DNA of 6,034 nt from an uncultured Eubacteriales bacterium (GCA_900554225.1 USGH01000170.1:1-6034), one strand, 5' to 3'. Positions 1 to 5,237 are shown, numbered from the stretch's first letter. Program-made: numbers and translations. Notes: generated by a model not told the origin, from the sequence alone.

Positions 1-183
1 GAAATCGGTGCGGACCCAGTTGATGCCCGCCTCGTGCATTTTCTGAAAAGTCTGCGGCGCGAACTGCCACTCGCCGCGGCTCACGTGCGCACAGACTCCA
101 TACGGGTCCTGAATCACCGCCGGAGCGGCGGACAGCGACAGCCCCGCGGCCGCAGCCGCCAGACAACTCCACGTTTTTTTCAT
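1..183 (-). CDS. Secreted glycoside-hydrolase-like protein, N-terminal 61 residues (runs off left edge)
   Basis: Reading leftward from the ATG at 183, the frame stays open to base 1, giving exactly 61 codons with no stop, so the rest lies outside the window. The protein begins with a typical Sec signal peptide: MKK, an Ala/Leu-rich core (residues 8-20) and a likely cleavage site near Ala19-Ala-Pro-Ala22. The mature part has DPYGVCAHVSRGEW (27-39) and then MHEAGINWVRTDF (49-61). This is the pattern seen at the start of TIM-barrel glycoside hydrolases such as GH5- and GH39-like enzymes, where the first strand ends in a W-R-x-D segment. The start is supported by a purine-rich ribosome site (AGGGAGA, complement of 191-197) 7 bases upstream. 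The gene lies 27 bases downstream of the H-X9-DG reading frame on the same strand, so the two probably share a transcript. The substrate cannot be told. The family call rests on a short N-terminus and is an inference. Confidence 0.7.
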   Translation of the reverse strand, partial: MKKTWSCLAAAAAGLSLSAAPAVIQDPYGVCAHVSRGEWQFAPQTFQKMHEAGINWVRTDF

Positions 184-210
184 CTTCTCTTCTCCCTGTG
201 GTTGGATGAA

Positions 211-549
211 TCAGTCGACATCCTGACTGATGGTGACGGGCACAAGCGCCTGTGAAAGCATATAACGGAAATTGAACGGGCACTGATTCAGCTCCTGCCG
301 GTTCATCGATTCGGCATGGCCGTCCGCCGCGCCGACAGTGGCCCGCTCATCATGTGCCAGATGGAGTCCGACAGTCTGACTGTCCAGCGGATTGGAAGGA
401 GAAAAGGACCAGCAGGACTGCCCCTTCTGATTTCCGGCGGATGCGGCGGTATCTCCCGTATCGGACAAAGGGACGCGGGAGGCGTATGCGGCACGTGCGC
501 AGGAGCTTGCGGGGAAGGTCGTGACATACGGAGAGCCGACCCGGTGGCG
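211..549 (-). pseudogene. H-X9-DG prepilin-like protein, C-terminal part; 5' end missing
   Basis: The minus-strand frame ending in a TGA at 211-213 contains, in order, ASRVPLSDTG, SPSNPLDSQTVGLHLAHDERA and AADGHAESMNRQEL. The spacing H-(9 residues)-DG is exact (His codon at 352-354, Asp-Gly about 30 bases on). This matches the prepilin-type processing-associated H-X9-DG domain, found at the C-terminus of DUF1559-like pseudopilins that are very numerous in Planctomycetes, Verrucomicrobia and Lentisphaerae. In full-length members the N-terminus carries a prepilin peptidase site and a hydrophobic helix (FTLIELLVVIAII-type). None is present here: the frame continues upstream into low-complexity Arg/Ser repeats that are the shadow of the plus-strand gene, and no start codon lies inside the domain-like part. 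The boundary near 549 is my estimate, as family-like sequence fades around RHRVGSPY. It is either a gene cut by rearrangement or one half of an assembly join. It probably shares a transcript with the downstream hydrolase-like gene. Confidence 0.65.
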
Positions 550-619
550 GGCTTGCGGCGGGGGATATACATCCTGTAAAAAGGGGCGGAATTGTGCCGT
601 GCAGAGGTGCGGAGAGCGT
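550..619. other. Junction zone with no supported gene
   Basis: Recognisable H-X9-DG protein sequence (minus strand) ends on one side of this stretch, and the frame of the FeoB-like gene (plus strand) begins on the other. The plus-strand FeoB frame is open here back to 521, but the residues it would encode (for example TSCKKGRNCAVQRCGER) do not resemble any part of FeoB. I see no promoter, terminator, insertion-sequence end or att-like site. Family-specific similarity changes here from one strand and lineage type to another, so the actual join most likely lies between about 550 and 690. Confidence 0.45.
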
Positions 620-1825
620 ATGCCGCATTGCGTGGATCGGCACCCGGATCGGATCGACCGGCACCCGGATCGAATCGATCGGGGAATCGATCGGGTGCTT
701 ACGGGGCGGTGGACGGCGTTTCCCTGCATGGTTTTCTACCTATTTATATTGATCTGGCTGACCCTCGTAGGTGCGGGCTGCTGTACGACTCTGCTGGAGC
801 GGGGCTTTGCGGCGTTGCTTGCGTTTTGTGCCGGACACAGTGCGTGGCTGCCGGAGACGGTGCGTGCGCTCGTGCTGGAGGGGATTTTGCAGACGACGTG
901 TACCGTGATCGCCGTGATGCTGCCGCCGATGGCAATCTTTTTCCCGCTCTTTTCGCTGCTCGAGGACGCCGGATTCCTGCCGCGGCTGGCGTTCAATACC
1001 GACAGGCTCTTTGCGGCGTGCGGGGTATGCGGGAAGCAGTGCCTGACGATGATGATGGGCTTCGGCTGCAACGCGGTGGGGGTGACGGGGTGCCGGATCA
1101 TCGACGCGCCGCGGGAGAGACGGATCGCGATGCTGACGAATGCCTTTGTACCGTGCAACGGGCGGTTCCCGATGGTTCTGACGCTGGTGTCCGTGCTGTG
1201 TCGGGGAGCGATTCTGTCCGCGGCAGGCTTTGTCGGCTGCCTTGCGCTGTCGCTCATGGTGACGCTTGCGGTATCGCGATGGCTGTCGGGCACGATGGGG
1301 GAGAGCGCGTCGTTTGCCATGGAGCTGCCGCCGTATCGAATGCCGCAGATCGGTCAGACCCTGTGGCGCGCGGTGACGGATCGGATCGTATTTGTGCTGG
1401 GACGTGCGGCGGCGGTGGCGGCTCCGGCAGGTGCGGTATTGTGGCTCATGGAGGAGGTATGCATCGGCGGCGCGTCGCTTTTTGTGTGGCTGATCCGGCT
1501 GCTGGAACCGATTGGGCAGCTTTTCGGGATGGATGGTGTGATCCTCTCGGGCTTTGTCCTCTCGCTTCCGGCGGCGGAGATCTTCTATCCGCTTGTGCTG
1601 GACGGCTACGCGGCGGTGGGGATTCCGTTTTCCGGCGCGGCGGACTGGAGCGGTGTGACGGCACTGTGCGTACTGCTCTTCACGCTCTTCCATTTCCCCT
1701 GTGCGACGACGCTGTGGACGATCCGCCGGGAATCGGGCAGCACACGGGATATGCTCCGGGCTGCGGCGATTCCAACGGTGATCGGGCTGTTCCTGTGCTG
1801 GCTCGTGGGGCTAAACGGCGGCTGA
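620..1825 (+). CDS. feoB: FeoB-type ferrous iron transporter, membrane half without the G domain
   Basis: The 401-residue product is the C-terminal polytopic part of FeoB, the inner-membrane Fe2+ importer. Visible hallmarks are LLEDAGFLPR (residues 114-123), the Cys-containing gate segment CGVCGKQCLTMMMGFGCN (134-151) followed by GCRIIDAPRER, the PCNGRFP motif (178-184), ELPPYRMPQIG (235-245), a second gate-like segment SLPAAEIFYP (about 315-324), and HFPCATT (358-364). The wording of these motifs is that of the clostridial FeoB subtype. Several hydrophobic segments agree with a Gate-containing membrane domain. What is missing is the N-terminal small-GTPase domain (GNPNVGKST, DLPGTYSL) plus its helical spacer, roughly 270-330 residues in intact relatives. 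I chose ATG 620 because GGAGAG lies just upstream (611-616). An upstream ATG at 521 would add 33 residues unlike FeoB, and ATG 728 is also possible. Either the GTPase is encoded elsewhere, or the gene was truncated at the junction. No promoter or FeoA gene is visible. Confidence 0.85.
   Translation: MPHCVDRHPDRIDRHPDRIDRGIDRVLTGRWTAFPCMVFYLFILIWLTLVGAGCCTTLLERGFAALLAFCAGHSAWLPETVRALVLEGILQTTCTVIAVMLPPMAIFFPLFSLLEDAGFLPRLAFNTDRLFAACGVCGKQCLTMMMGFGCNAVGVTGCRIIDAPRERRIAMLTNAFVPCNGRFPMVLTLVSVLCRGAILSAAGFVGCLALSLMVTLAVSRWLSGTMGESASFAMELPPYRMPQIGQTLWRAVTDRIVFVLGRAAAVAAPAGAVLWLMEEVCIGGASLFVWLIRLLEPIGQLFGMDGVILSGFVLSLPAAEIFYPLVLDGYAAVGIPFSGAADWSGVTALCVLLFTLFHFPCATTLWTIRRESGSTRDMLRAAAIPTVIGLFLCWLVGLNGG
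639..695. repeat. GATCG-rich in-frame tandem repeats
   Basis: A 21-base unit starting GGCACCCGGATCG occurs twice in direct succession (639-659 and 660-680) with two differences. It runs into a perfect 12-base tandem repeat, GAATCGATCGGG, at 672-683 and 684-695. GCACCC at 661-666 can also pair with GGGTGC at 693-698. In the FeoB frame the repeats encode the heptads DRHPDRI, DRHPDRI and DRGIDRV. The last heptad matches the conserved D-R-x-I-D-R-[IV]-L lead-in to the FeoB membrane domain, so the other two look like expansions from it. The cluster sits at the point where FeoB loses its normal upstream part. Replication slippage, or a bridge for a false assembly join, are both possible. Confidence 0.8.
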
Positions 1826-1833
1826 GCGAGCGC

Positions 1834-1872
1834 AAAAAGAAGCACCCGGCAGCATTGCGGACTGTCGGGTGC
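1834..1872 (-). terminator. Hairpin terminator for the minus-strand gene (convergent intergenic region)
   Basis: Bases 1842-1852 (GCACCCGGCAG) pair with 1862-1872 (CTGTCGGGTGC) in an 11-pair stem with one G-U pair, leaving a 9-base loop. Read on the minus strand the stem is followed by TTCTTTTT (complement of 1834-1841), the U-tract expected of an intrinsic terminator. It lies 9 bases past the stop codon of the gene at 1881-2279. On the plus strand there is no T-run after the stem, so it would end transcripts from FeoB only weakly. Confidence 0.8.
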
Positions 1873-1880
1873 GTGTGGAT

Positions 1881-2279
1881 TTACGCAGGATATATGATCT
1901 GATCGATGCCGTGGACCAGCTCTTCATCGGCACCGGGGACGACCTCTGCTTCCTCAACGGGTGTATCGGGATCGTCCGGTGGATTCTCAATCTGTTCGGG
2001 ACTGCCGTCGTCCGCGGAGCCCGGAGGCCATGCGGGACCGATCCAACAGAGCCTATCGACTTCGACGGGGTATAGATCCTCGTCCGCCTGAAGCTCCATC
2101 AGCTCCTCATAGCCGTCGAAGATGCGGTCGATGTCGAACGTGGTGCCGTTGTATTTGCCGCACTGCTCCACGGCGGCTTCAAAATCGGCGCGGGAGATGT
2201 CGAAGCGATGGACAAGCTCGGTGAGGGAGAACCAGGTGTTGGGCATGTACTCACTCTTGGCGGGACCGGTTGGGAGCAT
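1881..2279 (-). CDS. Small acidic protein of unknown function
   Basis: I do not recognise this family. The 132-residue product has two parts. Residues 12-70 (MPNTWFSLTELVHRFDISRA onward) look folded and mainly helical, with a conserved-looking run FDIDRIFDGYEELMELQADEDLYPVEVDRLCWIG. The C-terminal third is disordered-looking and very rich in Pro, Glu and Asp (PPGSADDGSPEQIENPPDDP, then EEAEVVPGADEEL). No signal peptide, membrane segment or catalytic motif is clear. Codons favour G/C in third position like the neighbouring genes, and a proper terminator follows, so I take it as real. The start is uncertain: ATG 2279 has AAAGG only 4 bases upstream, ATG 2246 (121 residues) has a weak GAGTGAG, and the frame remains open upstream to 2462, where the encoded residues have poorer codon quality. 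It is convergent with FeoB and divergent from the transporter operon. The phrase LTELVHRFDISRADFEAAVE could be a helix-turn-helix, but this is weak. Confidence 0.65.
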   Translation of the reverse strand: MLPTGPAKSEYMPNTWFSLTELVHRFDISRADFEAAVEQCGKYNGTTFDIDRIFDGYEELMELQADEDLYPVEVDRLCWIGPAWPPGSADDGSPEQIENPPDDPDTPVEEAEVVPGADEELVHGIDQIIYPA

Positions 2280-2433
2280 ACAGCCTTTGGTATACCCCTT
2301 TTGGTTGACAAAAAACAACAACACGCAGCTTTGCAAAGAGAATGCACACATGGCGGTATCCGTATACGATGCGGTTTTCCCCCTGTACCCCCGTCTTCCG
2401 TAAAAAATCCCGAATAAAATTTTCCGCTCCCCC

Positions 2434-2462
2434 TTGACAAATCGCGCTGGGTGTGGTATCAT
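2434..2462 (+). promoter_or_regulatory. Sigma-A promoter of the amino-acid transporter operon
   Basis: A perfect TTGACA (2434-2439) is followed, after a 17-base spacer, by TATCAT (2457-2462) with a TGG just before it (extended -10). Transcription would begin near 2469, giving a 5' leader of about 100 bases before the ATG at 2569. The leader has only a weak hairpin (2505-2510 with 2517-2522). I see no riboswitch or T-box in it. The rest of the 2280-2568 intergenic region contains A/T-rich tracts and a short palindrome, CGTATACG (2361-2368), with no gene I can support. Confidence 0.85.
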
Positions 2463-2568
2463 TATATCACTTTAATACAGTGAAGCGTAAAAGCAATAAA
2501 ACGATTGGAAAGCGCGTTTCAAGGAATAATACGCGGCGGATGTGCCGGGGATACGAGAGGGAAAAATC

Positions 2569-3348
2569 ATGAAAAATACAATCAGAAAAATCGTGTGCGC
2601 CATGCTTTGCGCGGTATGTGTCGGCGGGATGTTCGCGTCGTGCGGCGCGAAGTCCGATATGCAGTCCGTGAAGGATGCGGGCAAGCTGGTGGTCGGCATC
2701 ACGGAATACGCGCCGATGGACTACAAGGATGAAAACGACAACTGGACGGGATTTGACGCGGAATTTGCGCGCCTGTTTGCGGACAAGCTGGGGGTCACGG
2801 CGGAGTTCATCGTGATCGACTGGGACAACAAGCTGTTCGAGCTGTCCTCCGGCGCGATCGACTGCATCTGGAACGGCATGACGATCACGGACGAGATCCT
2901 CAATTCCTGTGCGGTGTCGGACGCGTATGTGAAGAACCAGCAGGTGGTCGTGATGAGCGCGGACAAGGCTGCGGAGTACGCGACGTTTGATGACATGGTG
3001 GATCTGTCGTTCGCGGCGGAGGCAGGCTCGGCGGGCGAGAGTGCGGTATCGGAATCCGTGGCGAACTACACGGCGGTATCGGACCAGTCCACGGCACTGA
3101 TGGAAGTGGCGTCCGGCTCGGTAGACGCGTGTGTCATTGACGCGACGATGGCGGCTGCCATGACCGGTGACGGCACGTCCTACGCCGATCTGGTGGTAGC
3201 GGCGGAATTGACGAATGAAGAATACGGCGTAGCCTTCCGCCAGAATTCCGACCTCTGCGACGAGTTCAACAAGGTCATGAACGAGCTGATCGCCGACGGC
3301 ACACTGGGCGAGCTGGCTGCGAAGTACGGGCTGACTCTGGCAAAATAA
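2569..3348 (+). CDS. Polar amino-acid ABC transporter, substrate-binding lipoprotein
   Basis: This 259-residue protein is the receptor of the importer encoded by this gene and the two that follow. It starts with a lipoprotein signal (KK/R-type N-terminus, hydrophobic core, lipobox FASC with Cys25), so it should be anchored on the outer face of the membrane. The mature part has the family 3 (Lao/Arg/Orn/His/Gln) binding-protein pattern: KLVVGITEYAPMDY (39-52), WTGFDAEFARLFADKLG (59-75), GAIDCIWNGMTITDE (95-109) and EYGVAFRQNSDL (218-229). Length is normal for the family. ATG 2569 is preferred because AGAGG lies 8 bases upstream and the signal peptide begins there. An upstream ATG at 2542 would add nine residues ahead of the signal. 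One feature is odd: the arginine usually found after the M-[ST]-I-T-x-E step, which holds the ligand carboxylate, is Ile110. The same replacement appears, from memory, in a clostridial subfamily. Substrate cannot be assigned. Confidence 0.9.
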   Translation: MKNTIRKIVCAMLCAVCVGGMFASCGAKSDMQSVKDAGKLVVGITEYAPMDYKDENDNWTGFDAEFARLFADKLGVTAEFIVIDWDNKLFELSSGAIDCIWNGMTITDEILNSCAVSDAYVKNQQVVVMSADKAAEYATFDDMVDLSFAAEAGSAGESAVSESVANYTAVSDQSTALMEVASGSVDACVIDATMAAAMTGDGTSYADLVVAAELTNEEYGVAFRQNSDLCDEFNKVMNELIADGTLGELAAKYGLTLAK

Positions 3349-3350
3349 TG

Positions 3351-3370
3351 CCGGGGTAAAATGATCCCGG
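3351..3370 (+). other. Short hairpin just after the binding-protein gene
   Basis: CCGGGG (3351-3356) pairs with TCCCGG (3365-3370), six pairs including one G-U, with an 8-base A/T-rich loop. It starts two bases after the stop codon. It is not followed by a T-run, so it is more likely to protect the 3' end of the message than to terminate transcription. It is short enough to have arisen by chance. Confidence 0.35.
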
Positions 3371-3401
3371 ATTGGATTCTGGTTTTGCATTGTACATTGC
3401 A

Positions 3402-3499
3402 GGATTTCGCACGACGGGCGATAGGGGGAAGCGATGCTGGCAGGCTGTATACAGCGCGCGTCCCTGACCGGCATCCGTCGTGCGGGATCCGCTATTTTT
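3402..3499 (+). other. Long imperfect hairpin between receptor and permease genes (attenuator or mRNA-stabilising structure)
   Basis: GGATTTCGCACGACGG (3402-3417) pairs with CCGTCGTGCGGGATCC (3475-3490) over 16 consecutive positions, 14 Watson-Crick and two G-U. The structure continues inward: ATGCTGGCAGG (3434-3444) pairs with CCTG-A-CCGGCAT (3463-3474), 11 pairs with one G-U and a single bulged A. The 3' strands of the two stems are directly adjacent, while the 5' side carries a 16-base bulge (3418-3433, with AGGGGGA). The apical loop is 18 bases and overlaps a 12-base palindrome, GCTGTATACAGC (3444-3455). Four bases after the outer stem comes TTTTT (3495-3499). The element fills much of the 230-base gap inside the operon, where no convincing gene is present. 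A leaky terminator or RNase barrier that raises receptor levels over permease/ATPase is the simplest reading. A repeat-type mobile hairpin or a regulatory RNA is possible. I recognise no known RNA family. Confidence 0.65.
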
Positions 3500-3578
3500 G
3501 CGTAATGGGGCTGAAGTGCCGCGGTCGATTTCTGCCGCCGTATCGCTTCCATCAAACTGCTGTATTCGAGGATTGAGT

Positions 3579-4268
3579 ATGTCTATGTTCTGGTCTGTTA
3601 CAATGAGCCTGTGCAAGGGCTTTGGCACGACGCTGCTCCTGTTTGCGCTGACGCTTTTGTTTGCGATCCCGCTCGGGCTGGTGGTCAGCTTCGGTTCGAT
3701 GAACCACTGGGGCTTCACGCTCCGCTGCGGGGGAAAAGCACTGCGTGTGGAGCCGCTGTCCTGGCTGACAAAGACGTTTGTCTGGATCATCCGGGGTACG
3801 CCGCTCATGCTGCAGCTGATCGTGATCTACTACGGACCGGGGCTTATTTTCCATTGGGGACTGCTGCCGCGCTTCACGGCGGTACTGTTGGCGTTTGTCA
3901 TCAACTACGCGGCATATTTTTCGGAGATCTACCGCGGCGGGATCGAATCGATTCCCAAGGGGCAGTATGAGGCGTGTCAGGTGCTCGGTATGACGCGGTC
4001 GCAGACGTTTTTCCGCGTGATCCTGATGCAGGTGGTGAAGCGGATCGTGCCGCCGATGGGAAACGAGATCATCACACTGGTGAAGGACACGTCTCTGGCG
4101 CGTGTGATCGCGGTCTACGAGATCATCTGGAGCGCGCAGGCGTACATCAAAATGAACGGGCTGATCTGGCCGCTCTTCTACACGGGTGCGTTCTACCTCG
4201 TATTCAGCGGTGCGCTGACGCTGTTGTTCCGTGCGATCGAGAAGAAGCTCGACTATTATAAAGGCTAA
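3579..4268 (+). CDS. Polar amino-acid ABC transporter, permease (HisM/GlnP type)
   Basis: The 229-residue protein is an inner-membrane permease of the HAAT class. The operon has only one, so it probably works as a homodimer. Hydrophobic segments are visible at about 14-38, 66-86, 98-118 and 196-218. RGTPLMLQL (72-80) is the standard HisM/GlnP motif. The cytoplasmic coupling loop that contacts the ATPase is the EAA-type motif EACQVLGMTRSQTFFRVILMQVVKR split across 131-155, followed by PPMGNEIITLVKDTSL (158-173). ATG 3579 is chosen because GAGG (3568-3571) is 7 bases upstream and the residues match a usual N-terminus. The frame is open to an ATG at 3480, but that extension is hydrophilic and overlaps the hairpin. 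A loop between the first two membrane segments (HWGFTLRCGGKALRVEPLSW) is somewhat long. The stop is 12 bases before the ATPase start, so the two are translated from one message. Confidence 0.93.
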   Translation: MSMFWSVTMSLCKGFGTTLLLFALTLLFAIPLGLVVSFGSMNHWGFTLRCGGKALRVEPLSWLTKTFVWIIRGTPLMLQLIVIYYGPGLIFHWGLLPRFTAVLLAFVINYAAYFSEIYRGGIESIPKGQYEACQVLGMTRSQTFFRVILMQVVKRIVPPMGNEIITLVKDTSLARVIAVYEIIWSAQAYIKMNGLIWPLFYTGAFYLVFSGALTLLFRAIEKKLDYYKG

Positions 4269-4280
4269 GCGGAGGGCAGA

Positions 4281-5111
4281 ATGGGAAACGAGATTTTGAA
4301 GGTAGAGAACTTCCGCAAGCGGTTCGGGCAGACGGAGGTGCTGAAGGGCATCGATTTCTCGATGGAGAAGAGCGAGGTGCTGGTGATCATCGGCTCATCC
4401 GGCTCGGGCAAAACGACGCTGCTGCGGTGCCTGAACTTTCTGGAAACGCCGGACGCAGGCAAAATGACAGTCGGCGGGGAGGTACTGTTTGACGCGTCGT
4501 CGGCGGAAAAGCAGACAGAGGAGGAGATCCGGCAGAGACGGCTCCATTTTGGTCTGGTATTCCAGTCGTTCAACCTGTTCCCGCAGTATTCGGTACTCGA
4601 CAATGTGACGCTGGCACCGATGCTTGTCGTGAACGAGGAGATCGCACGGGATAAGCGGCTGTCCGGAAAGGCGAAAAAAGCGGCAAAAAAGCAGGCATAC
4701 ACCGACATTCTGACAAACAGCATGGAGCTTTTGCAGAAGGTGGGACTGTTTGAAAAGGCGGAGCGGTATCCCTGTGAGCTGTCGGGCGGGCAGTGCCAGC
4801 GGGTGGCGATTGCACGTGCGCTTGCGTTGTCGCCGGACATCCTCTGCTTTGACGAGCCGACCTCCGCACTGGATCCGGAGCTGACCGGGGAGGTGCTGCG
4901 CGTGATCCGCAGTCTCAAGGACGAGGGACGGACCATGATCGTGGTGACGCACGAGATGGCGTTCGCCCGCGCGGTAGCCGATAAGGTGATCTACATGGCG
5001 GACGGCGTGATCGAGGAGACCGGCACTCCGGATGCAGTGTTCGGCAATCCACAGAGCGAAAAAACGAAGAATTTCCTGCGCGCCGGAGGAGATGGCACCG
5101 GATCGTTTTGA
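4281..5111 (+). CDS. Polar amino-acid ABC transporter, ATP-binding protein (GlnQ/HisP type)
   Basis: The 276-residue protein powers the importer from the cytoplasmic side. All catalytic elements are intact: Walker A GSSGSGKTT (38-46), Q-loop VFQSFNLFP with Gln95, signature LSGGQ (167-171), Walker B ILCFDEPTSALD with Asp191 and Glu192, and H-loop His224 in VVTHEMAFA. The N-terminus MGNEILKVENFRKRFG is typical, and a strong ribosome site GGAGGG (4271-4276) precedes ATG 4281. It is about 30 residues longer than a standard 240-245 residue family member. Most of the extra length is a Lys-rich stretch (about 119-146, with KAKKAAKKQAY) between the Q-loop region and the signature, which I associate with clostridial members. 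A short C-terminal tail (GGDGTGSF) adds the rest. It is the last gene of the operon: an intrinsic terminator starts 7 bases after its stop. Substrate specificity lies with the receptor, not here. Confidence 0.95.
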   Translation: MGNEILKVENFRKRFGQTEVLKGIDFSMEKSEVLVIIGSSGSGKTTLLRCLNFLETPDAGKMTVGGEVLFDASSAEKQTEEEIRQRRLHFGLVFQSFNLFPQYSVLDNVTLAPMLVVNEEIARDKRLSGKAKKAAKKQAYTDILTNSMELLQKVGLFEKAERYPCELSGGQCQRVAIARALALSPDILCFDEPTSALDPELTGEVLRVIRSLKDEGRTMIVVTHEMAFARAVADKVIYMADGVIEETGTPDAVFGNPQSEKTKNFLRAGGDGTGSF

Positions 5112-5117
5112 CGGCGC

Positions 5118-5176
5118 AAAAAATGGGATGAGCAAGAACGTTTCCTTGTGAAAGGTGCTGCTGTCCCGTTTTTTTT
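5118..5176 (+). terminator. Intrinsic terminator of the transporter operon
   Basis: AAAAAATGGGA (5118-5128) pairs with TCCCGTTTTTT (5164-5174), eleven pairs with one T-G, followed by the end of an eight-T run (5169-5176). An inner stem AGCA/TGCT (5131-5134 with 5156-5159) and a possible small TTTC/GAAA hairpin lie inside, so the structure is branched or elongated. The A-run on the 5' side means it could also act on minus-strand transcripts. It separates the operon from the next promoter. Confidence 0.85.
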
Positions 5177-5208
5177 ATTGTATTTATGCAGAACTGCTTT
5201 GGAAGGGC

Positions 5209-5237
5209 TTGCAAACGGCGTATGTGTGTGGTATAAT
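5209..5237 (+). promoter_or_regulatory. Sigma-A promoter of the second solute-binding lipoprotein gene
   Basis: TTGCAA (5209-5214), a 17-base spacer and a perfect TATAAT (5232-5237) with TGG directly upstream (extended -10). Transcription would start near 5244, about 38 bases before the ATG at 5282. The -10 neighbourhood GTGTGGTAT is identical to that of the promoter at 2434-2462. Confidence 0.88.

Noticed and set aside
639..695. Tandem repeats as a CRISPR array or iteron origin
   Set aside because: There are only two copies of each unit with no spacers, and they lie in frame inside a coding region.
211..729. Treating the whole minus-strand frame from ATG 729 as one H-X9-DG protein
   Set aside because: The part from about 729 to 570 translates to Arg/Ser repeats that are the complement of the FeoB lead-in repeats, and there is no prepilin signal or ribosome site at that ATG.
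740..1693. Long open minus-strand frame opposite the FeoB gene
   Set aside because: It is a shadow of the FeoB-like gene: its translation is dominated by Arg, His, Pro and Gln with no motif, and high-GC codon bias opens such frames. The plus strand carries clear FeoB motifs.
2353..2375. Palindrome CGTATACG as an operator between the divergent genes
   Set aside because: Eight bases of symmetry can occur by chance, it is about 65 bases upstream of the -35 box, and no second copy is seen near the promoter.
2469..2568. Riboswitch or T-box in the leader of the transporter operon
   Set aside because: Only a weak six-pair hairpin is visible in about 100 bases, with no T-box sequence, known aptamer core or terminator/antiterminator pair.
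2467..3555. Long open minus-strand frame covering the binding-protein gene
   Set aside because: The translation is Arg/His/Val-rich and featureless, and the plus strand holds a lipoprotein with recognisable family motifs and its own promoter and ribosome site.
3361..3576. 71-codon plus-strand frame between receptor and permease genes
   Set aside because: No ribosome site, no domain, unlike-coding composition, and it runs through the long paired structure. The structure explains the region better.
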